Shown here: one piece after another, positions 6,959 through 15,538 of the stretch
How the letters are laid out: every line of letters begins with the position of its first letter
Position numbering within the stretch: position 1 is the first letter of the stretch
From: CAYRFF01 sp964423575
GTDB lineage: Bacteria; Bacteroidota; Bacteroidia; Chitinophagales; Saprospiraceae
DNA length: 21,396 nucleotides
Direction: 5' to 3'
Assembly (NCBI GenBank): GCA_964423575.1
Contig: CAYRFF010000050.1
Span: 1-21,396, forward strand
Translations under genes and position numbers: made by a program
The notes under the pieces: generated by a model
Databases searched by the model: none
What the model saw: only the letters and a program-made list of their open reading frames with translations
Told to the model about the DNA's origin: nothing

Positions 6959-7747
6959 ATGATGGATGTTGATTTAAGAGGAAAGAATGCGTTTGTGGGG
7001 GGAGCTTCCAGAGGGATAGGCAAGGCAGTTGCAATTCAGCTGGCCTTGATGGGCGCTAATGTTACTGCGGTTGCCAGATCGAAAGAGTTGCTTGAAACCC
7101 TGATAAATGAGCTTCCTGCCACAGATGGTCAGCTGCACGATTATGTCGTTGTTGATTATGATGATTTAGATGCCTTTAAGGCAAATGTCGAAGCTCTCGC
7201 GCGTAAAAAACCAATACACATCATCATTAATAATTCCGGAGGCCCGGCAGGTGGACCGTTGATTGATGCCGGCACGGAAGAGTTTATGCAAGCGTTCAAG
7301 AGACATATTCTCACATCACAGTTGCTTATGCAGGCGGTATTGCCGGGTATGCAAAAGGAGAATTATGGGCGTTTTATCAATATTATCTCGACTTCCGTCA
7401 AAGAACCGATTACAGGCCTTGGAGTTTCCAATACTATCCGCGGAGCTATGGGTAACTGGGCCAAAACACTTGCCAATGAGGTCGGGAAATACGGCATAAC
7501 AGTAAATAATATACTTCCGGGCTACACCTCAACCGATAGGCTTCAAAGTATTATTTCCAATAGAGCTGCTAAACAGTCAACCGCCGAAGAGGCGATTATT
7601 GTCGGGATGAAATCCGGAGTTCCTATGGGACGATTTGCGGAAGCTTCAGAGATTGCAGCAGCAGTCGGTTTTCTTGCTAGTCCCGCGGCTTCTTATATAA
7701 ATGGCATTAATGTTCCGGTGGATGGTGGCAGGACAAAAAGCCTCTGA
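6959..7747 (+). CDS. Short-chain dehydrogenase/reductase lacking the canonical YxxxK
   Basis: A 262-residue Rossmann-fold oxidoreductase. The cofactor motif GGASRGIG (14-21) and structural NNSGG (91-95) are intact, as are the C-terminal GINVPVDGG and the start region LRGKNAFVGG. Catalytic S144 is present (IISTS). At the positions expected for Tyr and Lys, 13 and 17 residues later, the sequence has S157 and R161 (GVSNTIRGAM). The usual YxxxK pair is therefore absent. From memory, the GLGVSNTIRGA segment recurs in a subfamily linked to 3-hydroxyanthranilate genes, so this is probably a subfamily trait rather than decay. Substrate unknown; a role in kynurenine metabolism is inferred from the divergent dioxygenase gene. 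The start is ATG 6959 or the adjacent ATG 6962. Confidence 0.82.
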   Translation: MMDVDLRGKNAFVGGASRGIGKAVAIQLALMGANVTAVARSKELLETLINELPATDGQLHDYVVVDYDDLDAFKANVEALARKKPIHIIINNSGGPAGGPLIDAGTEEFMQAFKRHILTSQLLMQAVLPGMQKENYGRFINIISTSVKEPITGLGVSNTIRGAMGNWAKTLANEVGKYGITVNNILPGYTSTDRLQSIISNRAAKQSTAEEAIIVGMKSGVPMGRFAEASEIAAAVGFLASPAASYINGINVPVDGGRTKSL

Positions 7748-8269
7748 TTTGCCAGAAAAACAATTTTAGGCAGTAGGATTTAAGTTTATAATACTTCTAG
7801 TCTTTTTACTCAATTTCTTGGGTGAAACTATGGGGTTTGCAAATGAGAATCAGACAATTTTCAGGTGTTGTCATAGGAAATAATACGAGAGTTTTATAAA
7901 AAATAATCTAAGGGCATATTGAAATGTGGAATACTATGTGGATAACTATTTTTCACTTTTAAGAAGAATTCCGCGACCTGTAAAAATGTCTAATCGCCAA
8001 AGATAATACTGTTAAATAATCGCAAAACTTATTATGATATATTATATTATGAATATATATATATTAAAATTTTTATATTTATTTTTCACAGTATAGCCAA
8101 TTCAGTGAGAATGCGATACATATATAAAGTTATTAACATTTGTGGATAACCATTTTTGGGAAATTGTGCACATATAGATATTAATCCCTATATTTATGCC
8201 TGCCTAATAAGAGCACCAAAAACAGGGGGGACAATTATATTTTATAATCTATTTTGAACATTAATTCTC
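7748..8269 (+). promoter_or_regulatory. AT-rich non-coding region with DnaA boxes before nrdJ
   Basis: No gene lies in these 522 bp. TGTGGATAA, the exact complement of the consensus DnaA box TTATCCACA, occurs at 7937-7945 and 8141-8149. A one-mismatch box TTTTTCACA in the opposite orientation is at 8082-8090. Between them, about 8020-8086, is a stretch with only about 9% G+C by hand count, like a DNA-unwinding element. It could be a DnaA-regulated promoter for the ribonucleotide reductase gene, as known for E. coli nrdAB, or part of a chromosomal origin. No clear -7/-33 promoter was found; TATTTTG close to the start is one base short of consensus. Confidence 0.6.
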
Positions 8270-10819
8270 ATGAGTGGAAATGCAGCACTAACGAAAGTAA
8301 AGACCTTCGGCTTCGACGAAGTTGTGAAGGCCGCAACGAAATATTTTGAGGGCGACGAACTCGCAGCAACGACCTGGATGAATAAATATGCTATGAAGAC
8401 CAAATCGGGTGAATATCTCGAAAAAACTCCGGACGACATGCATAAAAGGATGGCAAAGGAGTTTGCCAGGATCGAAAAATATTATCGTAACAACAGCAAG
8501 ATTAACGGAACATTTGTAAAATTATCCGATTATGGTAAGACCAGGGAACACTTGGATTACGAGGATATTTATGAACTTTTCAAGGAGTTTAAATATATAG
8601 TACCGCAGGGAAGTGTAATGGCTGCTCTCGGCAATCGCCAGATAATTGCTTCTCTGTCCAATTGCGTGGTAGTACCATCCGTATTCGATTCTTATGGTGG
8701 GATATTATATACCGACCAACAACTTGTTCAGCTTTTCAAGAGAAGATGTGGAGTAGGAGTAGATATCAGTAATCTGCGTCCTAGTGGAGCTATGGTTTCC
8801 AATGCTGCCGGAAGTTCTACGGGAGCAGTCAGCTTTATGGAGCGCTTTTCCAACACAACCAGAGAAGTGGCACAGAATGGTAGACGTGGCGCATTGATGT
8901 TAACTATTGATATTGCTCACCCTGACGTTAAGAATTTTGTAGAGATTAAGCAGGATTTGACGAAAGTCACCGGAGCAAATATCTCTATCAGATTGTCTGA
9001 TGAGTTTATGACTGCTGTCGCAAATGATACGGAATTTACGCACAGATGGCCGATTGATGCTGTTGAACCTGAGTACACCAAGACTATTCAGGCTAGAGAA
9101 TTATGGGATACAATTGTAAGCTGTGCACATAAAACCGCAGAACCGGGTCTGATATTCTGGGATAGACAGCACTATTACAGTACGTCATCCGTATATCCTG
9201 GCTTTGAAAACGATTCAACTAATCCTTGTAGCGAGATTGCTATGCAGGGAGGTGATTCTTGCAGATTGATTGCATTGAATCTCTTCAACTTTGTCGAAGA
9301 TCCATTTACAGAAAACGCAAGATTCAATCATGAGCAGCTGTATAGAGTTACGTATGAAGCGCAGCGCCTGATGGATGACCTTGTAGATCTGGAGCTTGAA
9401 GCAATTGATCGTATCATAGATAAAATCGACAGCGACCCTGAGCCGGATCATATAAAGAATATAGAAAAGGGTTTATGGGATCTCCTTCATGAAAACGGAA
9501 GAAAGGGGAGAAGAACAGGGCTTGGTTTTACAGCATTAGGTGATACAGTTGCAGCATTAGGAATGAAATTTGACTCAGATCAGGCGGTTAAGGCAATCGA
9601 TGCGATTATGCGTACCAAGTGCGAGGCAGAATTTGATTCTTCTATCGATATGGCTCTCGAGAGAGGGAAGTTTGACGGGTTTAATCCGGAAATAGAAAAT
9701 CAGTCTGAATTTGTTCAGATGATGGAAGAAGAATTCCCTGAGGTTTATGCAAGGATGATGGAAGTGGGAAGAAGGAATATCAGTATCTCTACTGTCGCTC
9801 CTACAGGAACACTGAGTATGCTTGCGCAGACTTCTTCAGGAATCGAGCCGGTTTTCATGCTGAGCTATAAGCGTCGTAGAAAAGTAAATCCTAATGATCC
9901 GAGTGCAAGAGTTGACTTTACGGATGATCTGGGAGATGCATGGCAGGAATTTACTGTTTATCATCCAAAGGTGAAGACATGGATGGAAACTACAGGCCTA
10001 AAAGATATTGACCTCAGCCCTTATAATGGCTCAACAGCCGGAGAGATTGACTGGCAGAAGAGAATTGAAATTCAGGCAGTAGTTCAGAAATACGTTACTC
10101 ACTCAATCAGCTCTACTATTAATTTACCTAGTGATGTTTCTACGGATAGAGTTGGCGAAATTTATCTGAGAGCATGGGAAGCAGGTCTTAAAGGAATTAC
10201 TGTGTACCGCGATGGTTCCAGAACAGGAGTATTGGTTTCAACAGACGAGAAAAAAACGGAGACCAAGGATGATACGGTAATGAAGAGACCGGCACGACTC
10301 GAGGCTGAAATTGTACGCTTCAAAAATAATAATGAATCCTGGATGGCAGTAGTGGGAATTCTGCACGGCCGTCCGTATGAAATATTCACCGGTCATGCTG
10401 AAGATGTGTTTGCATTGCCACAGTACATTAATCGTGGTTGGGTAGTGAAAGGCCGTGATGAGCACGGAAATAGCAGATATGACTTCCAGTTCCTTGATAA
10501 GGATGGTTATCGCGTAACGATAGAAGGCTTGAGCCGCTCATTCAATAAGGAATACTGGAACTATGCTAAGCTGATATCAGGAGTTCTGAGACATGGTATG
10601 CCGATTCCTTATGTTGTAGACCTTGTTGATGGACTTAACCTGAGTGACGATATGATTAATACCTGGAAAAACGGTGTAGTAAGAGCACTTCAGAAGTTTA
10701 TACCGGACGGGACGCAGGCAGTGGATAAGATCTGTCCTTCATGTAATGATCCGGAAGGGGTGTACTACCAGGAGGGCTGCTTAACCTGTAAGAGCTGCGG
10801 TTATTCCAAATGTGATTAA
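8270..10819 (+). CDS. nrdJ: Adenosylcobalamin-dependent (class II) ribonucleotide reductase
   Basis: An 849-residue enzyme that reduces ribonucleoside diphosphates to deoxyribonucleotides using a cobalamin-generated thiyl radical, without oxygen and without a separate radical subunit. Visible motifs: the redox cysteine C132 (SNCVV), the specificity/substrate region PSGAMVSNAAGSSTG (171-185), the thiyl active site NPCSE with N318, C320 and E322, its partner C331, and APTGTLS near residue 515. The C-terminal metal-binding tail has C822, C825, C837, C840, C843 and C848 and ends GYSKCD, characteristic of class II enzymes. The length is full. The gene stands alone, has the DnaA-box region upstream, and ends with a strong terminator. 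Activity would need B12 synthesis or uptake; no B12 gene is in the window. Confidence 0.95.
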   Translation: MSGNAALTKVKTFGFDEVVKAATKYFEGDELAATTWMNKYAMKTKSGEYLEKTPDDMHKRMAKEFARIEKYYRNNSKINGTFVKLSDYGKTREHLDYEDIYELFKEFKYIVPQGSVMAALGNRQIIASLSNCVVVPSVFDSYGGILYTDQQLVQLFKRRCGVGVDISNLRPSGAMVSNAAGSSTGAVSFMERFSNTTREVAQNGRRGALMLTIDIAHPDVKNFVEIKQDLTKVTGANISIRLSDEFMTAVANDTEFTHRWPIDAVEPEYTKTIQARELWDTIVSCAHKTAEPGLIFWDRQHYYSTSSVYPGFENDSTNPCSEIAMQGGDSCRLIALNLFNFVEDPFTENARFNHEQLYRVTYEAQRLMDDLVDLELEAIDRIIDKIDSDPEPDHIKNIEKGLWDLLHENGRKGRRTGLGFTALGDTVAALGMKFDSDQAVKAIDAIMRTKCEAEFDSSIDMALERGKFDGFNPEIENQSEFVQMMEEEFPEVYARMMEVGRRNISISTVAPTGTLSMLAQTSSGIEPVFMLSYKRRRKVNPNDPSARVDFTDDLGDAWQEFTVYHPKVKTWMETTGLKDIDLSPYNGSTAGEIDWQKRIEIQAVVQKYVTHSISSTINLPSDVSTDRVGEIYLRAWEAGLKGITVYRDGSRTGVLVSTDEKKTETKDDTVMKRPARLEAEIVRFKNNNESWMAVVGILHGRPYEIFTGHAEDVFALPQYINRGWVVKGRDEHGNSRYDFQFLDKDGYRVTIEGLSRSFNKEYWNYAKLISGVLRHGMPIPYVVDLVDGLNLSDDMINTWKNGVVRALQKFIPDGTQAVDKICPSCNDPEGVYYQEGCLTCKSCGYSKCD

Positions 10820-10856
10820 ATCCTGAAGAATCTATAAAAGAGATTGGAATTATAAT

Positions 10857-10890
10857 ATAGCTCACAGCTTGCTGTGGGCTATTTTTATTT
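10857..10890 (+). terminator. Terminator after nrdJ
   Basis: ATAGCTCACAGC (10857-10868) and GCTGTGGGCTAT (10871-10882) form a 12-bp stem with one G-U pair, followed by TTTTATTT. It begins 37 bp after the nrdJ stop. Confidence 0.88.
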
Positions 10891-10957
10891 GAGGATAAAT
10901 GTCAAGCAGCGGAGATTACGATTTCCTCGTTAAACCAATACATTAAAAGGATATCTT

Positions 10958-11665
10958 ATGGCATGTAAGCAATTTATATTATTTCTGTTTCTTTTGTTTT
11001 CTATCAACTCGGTGTATGGTCAAAATATAGAATACGGTGTTTCAATAAATTCCGGATTATATTCCTATGCCGGAAAGACTGCTGAACCTGTTTCCTTTAT
11101 AAGCAACAACTTAAACTGGGAGGCATATACCAATAATCCCTACGGCTCCCTAGGAGGAATGGGTGTCGGCTTGTCAGGATTTTATCAGAGTATAAGCAAG
11201 GGTGGCTTTATCTGGGGACTTGATGGAGGTTATGACTTAGTCAGAAGTAAAATAAATATTGATATGGTTTATGAGGTGGGTATTGTCGTGAACGAATATG
11301 AGGCGAAAGGGAGTACTCAACTAGAGTCTCAATTCCTGAACTTATTTCCTTATATCGGGTACAGAATGGATATAGGGAAAATAAATCTGGATATAAATAT
11401 AGGTGCGGATCTCGGGTATAATCTGAGAACATGGGAAAAAGGAAAGGCAATCTTCTCTGAAGGAGAAGAAATCTCTACTTCAGTAAACAGACGTACTACA
11501 AAGTATGATATAAGGCCCAGAGTACAATTGAATTTATGGTATCAGAATGTCGGGGTTTACGCGGGATATTCATTGGGCATAATTAATTATACGAGTGAGC
11601 TTGATGGTGCAGATTCAAGTGCCTATACGAGGTATATGCGGTTTGGGATTAAATATAAAATATGA
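10958..11665 (+). CDS. Outer-membrane beta-barrel protein
   Basis: A 235-residue protein with an N-terminal signal peptide (MACKQFILFLFLLFSINSVYG|Q, cut about residue 22). The mature part alternates polar and aromatic/hydrophobic residues, as in small 8- to 10-stranded porin-like barrels: YGVSINSGLYSYAG, GGFIWGLDGGYDL, INLDINIGADLGYNL, VQLNLWYQNVGVYAGYS and the terminal YTRYMRFGIKYKI. The specific family and ligand are not recognisable. An AAAGG run 10 nt before the ATG may act as a ribosome site. It converges on the CHAT gene with 59 bp between them and no clear terminator. Confidence 0.65.
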   Translation: MACKQFILFLFLLFSINSVYGQNIEYGVSINSGLYSYAGKTAEPVSFISNNLNWEAYTNNPYGSLGGMGVGLSGFYQSISKGGFIWGLDGGYDLVRSKINIDMVYEVGIVVNEYEAKGSTQLESQFLNLFPYIGYRMDIGKINLDINIGADLGYNLRTWEKGKAIFSEGEEISTSVNRRTTKYDIRPRVQLNLWYQNVGVYAGYSLGIINYTSELDGADSSAYTRYMRFGIKYKI

Positions 11666-11724
11666 CATTTGCCGAAAGGCTGGTATGTATTAATAGGAAA
11701 CATTTGAGCGAAAGCTTACCCGTT

Positions 11725-14700
11725 CTAAGATGTCTTATTATACCTCTTAACAAAGTAATAGGAAAAGGCAATCAACAGAGCTGCCAGTCCTGCGAGAAGG
11801 TAATAATTGTTGTACCAAGGAGTGTTGATAATAGGGCTATCACTGCCTATCACTACCAAACCTGCCCAATAGTATGGGTCTTTTAATTGCTCCGGAGCAT
11901 TTTTAAGGAACTCTACCTTTGCTTTATGGAGAGCAGTAGATTTATTCTGTCCCTTTCTTAAATTCTTATAAAACATTTCCAGTATCTGAACCGTGGCTTT
12001 TTCATCCACTTCCCAGAGGGTAATAACCGTAGCAGCGCAACCCGCGTGTGTAAATGCATGGGAAAGTGATGCGACGCCTTCTCCACTCAGCAACTCGCCA
12101 TTACCGGTATTGCATGCCGATAAAACTGCCAGATTGCAGTTGAAAGCTTCTCCGTAAATTTCATAGGTATGCAGATAGCCGTCATTTTCATCATCGGGAT
12201 AGAAAATGAAATGCGAGAATAGAGGCGATTCATCGTTGAGAATTCCATGAGTGCCGATGTGGATGATTCTGTAATCTCCGGAAAGTTTTTTAACCCTTGT
12301 TTCCCTGGCATCTTCTTGTGTCAGACTTATGGAACGTGAAACTCCACCTAATTTGTCGGACAAGGAAAGCTGGAAAGGCTGACGAAGGAAGTACTTCCAT
12401 GAAGTATCTGTCGTTGCAACTTTGCTATACAGATCCTTCAAATCATCGGTAAATCCGGGGACTGCCGAAAGAATATTATTCTTATGTGTTTTTAGTTTGG
12501 CCAGTTGCTCCTGATAGTCTAGAATGGTCGCAGAATAGGCATATCTGAATTTTATATGGTGAATCAGAAACTCATTCTGCTCGTTTCTTAATGCTTCAAA
12601 GTTGAGATAATTTAGCTTGTCGTCCGGAATTATCAGCAGAGATTTATAGTCTTTATAGTTTTCAGGTATCAGATAACGAAATAAAGCGATTGCATCATCT
12701 GCTGTCCTCTTTTTTAAGTAATTCTTGAGCAATGGAGTGAGAATTGTGTAATCAATTGCTATGACATTAGATTCCTTCCCATCATAGCAGAATCGATAAA
12801 GAGTTGAATCCATCAGTATAAATTCTACAGCAAGTTCTTTATGTGCAAGATGCTTGCGAAATGCATCCAACCTGATGTTGCTTACGCCATAATACTTGTT
12901 GTATTCAACTATGTCCGCATTCTTTAAAGAGTCTTTGTATAGTGCAAAAGACTCCATAGCATTGCTCAGTTCATTAAATCCCCTGTTTTTTATGTCCGAG
13001 TCGTCTGCATAAATCAACTGACGGATATCATTTTCCGGGTTCATTGCATTGGGGTTTTCAAAGAGTTGACTCTGGAGCTTGATTTTAGTAGTGAACGACT
13101 TGATTTTCTCTATTGTCTCAAAGAGTTTTTCCGCGTCAGTTGAAGAATAATATTTAAGAGCCGGTCTGTAAATTTTATGAAGTGACTTAGTCGTTTCTTC
13201 TATTCTGGTGCTGGAACGTATGATGCTCAGATGATTGGCGTAATATTCCTCAAAGTCAAGAAGGAAATCAAAGAATTCTTGTTTGTCCTTTTCTGATTTA
13301 TTTATTTTGGAGCCGAGATATTGAGCCCACACGATAGCTACTTCAATCATTCTCTTATCCGGCAGGCAATTTTTAAAGTTCCGCTGACTTTCATCGATAG
13401 CGCGATATTCAAATACTTTATCTATGGTGCTGTGGATCAATGGCAGGTCGCCCTTCCTGATATATACTTCCAGGAGATCTCCTAAAGCATAGAGCACATC
13501 AGAACTATACAAGCCGAAATAATCAACAGCTGCATCGTAGAATTTCTCGCTCCATAAAATCGCATTTTCCGTTTCATTTAACTTCAAATAAATATTGGAG
13601 ATAACACTCAGAGTGAAAACCTTGGTTCTGCTATTTTCTTTTTCATTGTTCTCGTAGAATTCTAATTCTGCAAGCGCTCTGTCGAGAGCTTCTTTATATT
13701 TTCCTTGATTACTTAGAATTTCAGTTTTGTAGCCTTTAGTAAGTTGTTTCTGGTATTCACCTACGTCCGGAGAATTCAATGCAATCCTCAAGGCTGATTC
13801 ATTGTGTTTCGAAGCATTTTCCAGATCACTTGCTCCCAGGTACGCTTCTGTGAGCATGTTGTAATTCCACAGTAAAACCGCACTTTCCTCATGCTGAATT
13901 TCTTTCTGTAACTTAAGGGAATATTCCATGTAATCAGTTGCCAGCTTATACTCTCCCAGTCTACTGTACAGAAGCCCTGTAGCACTCAGATTTTGCGCAA
14001 AGAAATGAGGATTTTCAGTTTTTTGATATTCGTTGTAGTATATCTGCCTGGCCATATTTAAATACTGAAATGCCCTTTCTATCATCCCCATTTCTTCATA
14101 AATATCTCCGAGGTTGGAATAGGAAATGCCTACGTTAGGATGGTCGGGACTATACATTTTAAGCGTTAAATCCCGATTCAATTTGGCATAATACAAGGCG
14201 CTTTCCAGCCGTGAATTAACCATGTCAAGATACCGCTTGTAAGAATAGATGCTTATAATGGTAAAGGTATCTATTGTTGTTTGGGCAACTTTCGGAATAA
14301 TTATATCCATTAGGCTATCCGCCGTTTCAAAATCATATTTGTAAATATTGAGCAGTACTTTGTTTTTAAGCCCTTGGATATGATATACTTTGTCCTTTTT
14401 CGTGGAAGTTATTTTTAATAGATGTTCTATTTCTTCCGAAGCATCCTGATAGTCACCAAGGATGATGAGAGAATTGGAATGGCTGACGAGATATTCCTTG
14501 AAAGTCCAGGAATTATATAGATGATGCTGGTCGATTATTTTCCTGGCTTTGTCATAAGATTCCTGAGCTTGGGTGTGGCCTGAGAATCGGATTATAACTT
14601 CTGATTTTGTAAGATATAGTTTACCAAGACTATCCCACTTTTCATTTTCGATAAAATAATTCTCTGTCGAGTCAATGAGATTCATTGCAGCATCGCCTTG

Positions 14701-14808
14701 ACCTTTTCTACTTGTATCTGAAATTTTCTCAAAAATATCCTGGGCATAGGTGGTACTATGTGAAAGAAAGGTTAGGGCTAGTATGATAGTCAATAACCTC
14801 CAGTTCAT
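11725..14808 (-). CDS. Exported, membrane-anchored TPR-CHAT protease
   Basis: A 1027-residue protein. Residues 1-22 are a signal peptide (TTYA|QD). About 30-560 are helical TPR-like repeats, clearest at 225-300 (SNLGDIYEEMGMIERAFQYL, then GLLYSRLGEYKLATDYMEYS). About 640-990 is a CHAT (caspase-like, clan CD) domain. The catalytic dyad is intact: H854 in IHIGTHG and C899 in LSACNTG. The domain ends with YYWAGLVVIGS, the usual CHAT end. A C-terminal transmembrane helix at 1001-1020 is followed by KRYNKTS, placing the protease in the periplasm on the inner membrane. The start lies 1 bp after the anti-sigma stop (TGATATG), with a purine-rich AAGAGG before it, so it is the third gene of the sigma operon. 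Its substrate is unknown; the neighbouring anti-sigma-like protein is the obvious candidate. Confidence 0.85.
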   Translation of the reverse strand: MNWRLLTIILALTFLSHSTTYAQDIFEKISDTSRKGQGDAAMNLIDSTENYFIENEKWDSLGKLYLTKSEVIIRFSGHTQAQESYDKARKIIDQHHLYNSWTFKEYLVSHSNSLIILGDYQDASEEIEHLLKITSTKKDKVYHIQGLKNKVLLNIYKYDFETADSLMDIIIPKVAQTTIDTFTIISIYSYKRYLDMVNSRLESALYYAKLNRDLTLKMYSPDHPNVGISYSNLGDIYEEMGMIERAFQYLNMARQIYYNEYQKTENPHFFAQNLSATGLLYSRLGEYKLATDYMEYSLKLQKEIQHEESAVLLWNYNMLTEAYLGASDLENASKHNESALRIALNSPDVGEYQKQLTKGYKTEILSNQGKYKEALDRALAELEFYENNEKENSRTKVFTLSVISNIYLKLNETENAILWSEKFYDAAVDYFGLYSSDVLYALGDLLEVYIRKGDLPLIHSTIDKVFEYRAIDESQRNFKNCLPDKRMIEVAIVWAQYLGSKINKSEKDKQEFFDFLLDFEEYYANHLSIIRSSTRIEETTKSLHKIYRPALKYYSSTDAEKLFETIEKIKSFTTKIKLQSQLFENPNAMNPENDIRQLIYADDSDIKNRGFNELSNAMESFALYKDSLKNADIVEYNKYYGVSNIRLDAFRKHLAHKELAVEFILMDSTLYRFCYDGKESNVIAIDYTILTPLLKNYLKKRTADDAIALFRYLIPENYKDYKSLLIIPDDKLNYLNFEALRNEQNEFLIHHIKFRYAYSATILDYQEQLAKLKTHKNNILSAVPGFTDDLKDLYSKVATTDTSWKYFLRQPFQLSLSDKLGGVSRSISLTQEDARETRVKKLSGDYRIIHIGTHGILNDESPLFSHFIFYPDDENDGYLHTYEIYGEAFNCNLAVLSACNTGNGELLSGEGVASLSHAFTHAGCAATVITLWEVDEKATVQILEMFYKNLRKGQNKSTALHKAKVEFLKNAPEQLKDPYYWAGLVVIGSDSPIINTPWYNNYYLLAGLAALLIAFSYYFVKRYNKTS

Positions 14809-14809
14809 A

Positions 14810-15538
14810 TCACCTCTTTGTTAGGAAGTCTTTAACCAAGTCGTATTTTGGATATGAGTCTTCCGGTAAATTATTAAAAATCTCTTTGGCATGAGTGAAG
14901 TCCTGATTTCGTATCGCAATTTCCAGGAGTCTCCATTGCGCCTGATTGTACAGTGGGCTGGATGGAGAAACAGCTTTCAAGCCTGATTCAGCTTCTTCCA
15001 GCTTTCGCAAATTTAATAGAGCCATTGACTTATAATACTCCAGTGTATCTGGTCCGATTCCATCTGTGCTTGAAGACCATTTGTTGAGGGCTGATTCATA
15101 ATCCTCTGTTTTGTAGTCCACCATTCCATCATAGAAATCATAATGTTTTGTCGCACTCATTTTGGTGGGCAATCCGGGATCTGAGTAAAAGGCTTCAGCC
15201 ATCAATTTTGATTGATTGATCGGAGCATTTACCGTGTATAACAACCAGCCAAAGGTGAGTAGCATTGCTAGTGAAGCGGCAACAAGCCACACTCGCCTTG
15301 GGTTTCTTGAACTACCTGCATTCAGATGGATAATTTTGTCATCAACTTCGTCTTCAATTTTCCTTCCTTTCAGACTTTCTTTCAATCCATCGACTTGAAT
15401 CGCGACGATAAAACCTTTTATTTCTTCATAGTACTGTCGGAAATCCTCATCGCTTTTTAGCCTTTCCCTGACAATATCTGTCTGCTCTTCATCAAGTTTT
15501 CCCAGTATGAAGTTTTCTATTAACTCAAAGTTCTTCAT
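14810..15538 (-). CDS. Membrane anti-sigma-like protein with TPR-like outer domain (copy 1)
   Basis: Of 242 residues. The N-terminal ~75 residues (IENFILGKLDEEQTDIVRERL) resemble the short cytoplasmic domain of Bacteroidota anti-sigma factors. One transmembrane helix spans 84-104 (WLVAASLAMLLTFGWLLYTV), preceded by RNPRR, giving N-in topology. The outer part, 105-242, contains TPR-like helices (FYDGMVDYKTEDYESALNKW, then YKSMALLNLRKLEEAESGL). There is no HxxxCxxC zinc motif. It overlaps the sigma gene by 4 bp (ATGA) and is followed by the CHAT gene with a 1-bp gap, so all three are translated together. It probably holds the sigma factor at the membrane. It aligns without gaps over its first 241 residues with the second copy at 16370-17095 (about 64% identity by eye). 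Confidence 0.78.
   Translation of the reverse strand: MKNFELIENFILGKLDEEQTDIVRERLKSDEDFRQYYEEIKGFIVAIQVDGLKESLKGRKIEDEVDDKIIHLNAGSSRNPRRVWLVAASLAMLLTFGWLLYTVNAPINQSKLMAEAFYSDPGLPTKMSATKHYDFYDGMVDYKTEDYESALNKWSSSTDGIGPDTLEYYKSMALLNLRKLEEAESGLKAVSPSSPLYNQAQWRLLEIAIRNQDFTHAKEIFNNLPEDSYPKYDLVKDFLTKR

Noticed and set aside
8020..8240. NrdR boxes upstream of nrdJ
   Set aside because: No pair of sites close to the NrdR consensus (ACAnnnnAnATATnTTGT-like) at proper spacing; AT-rich runs resemble it only by composition.
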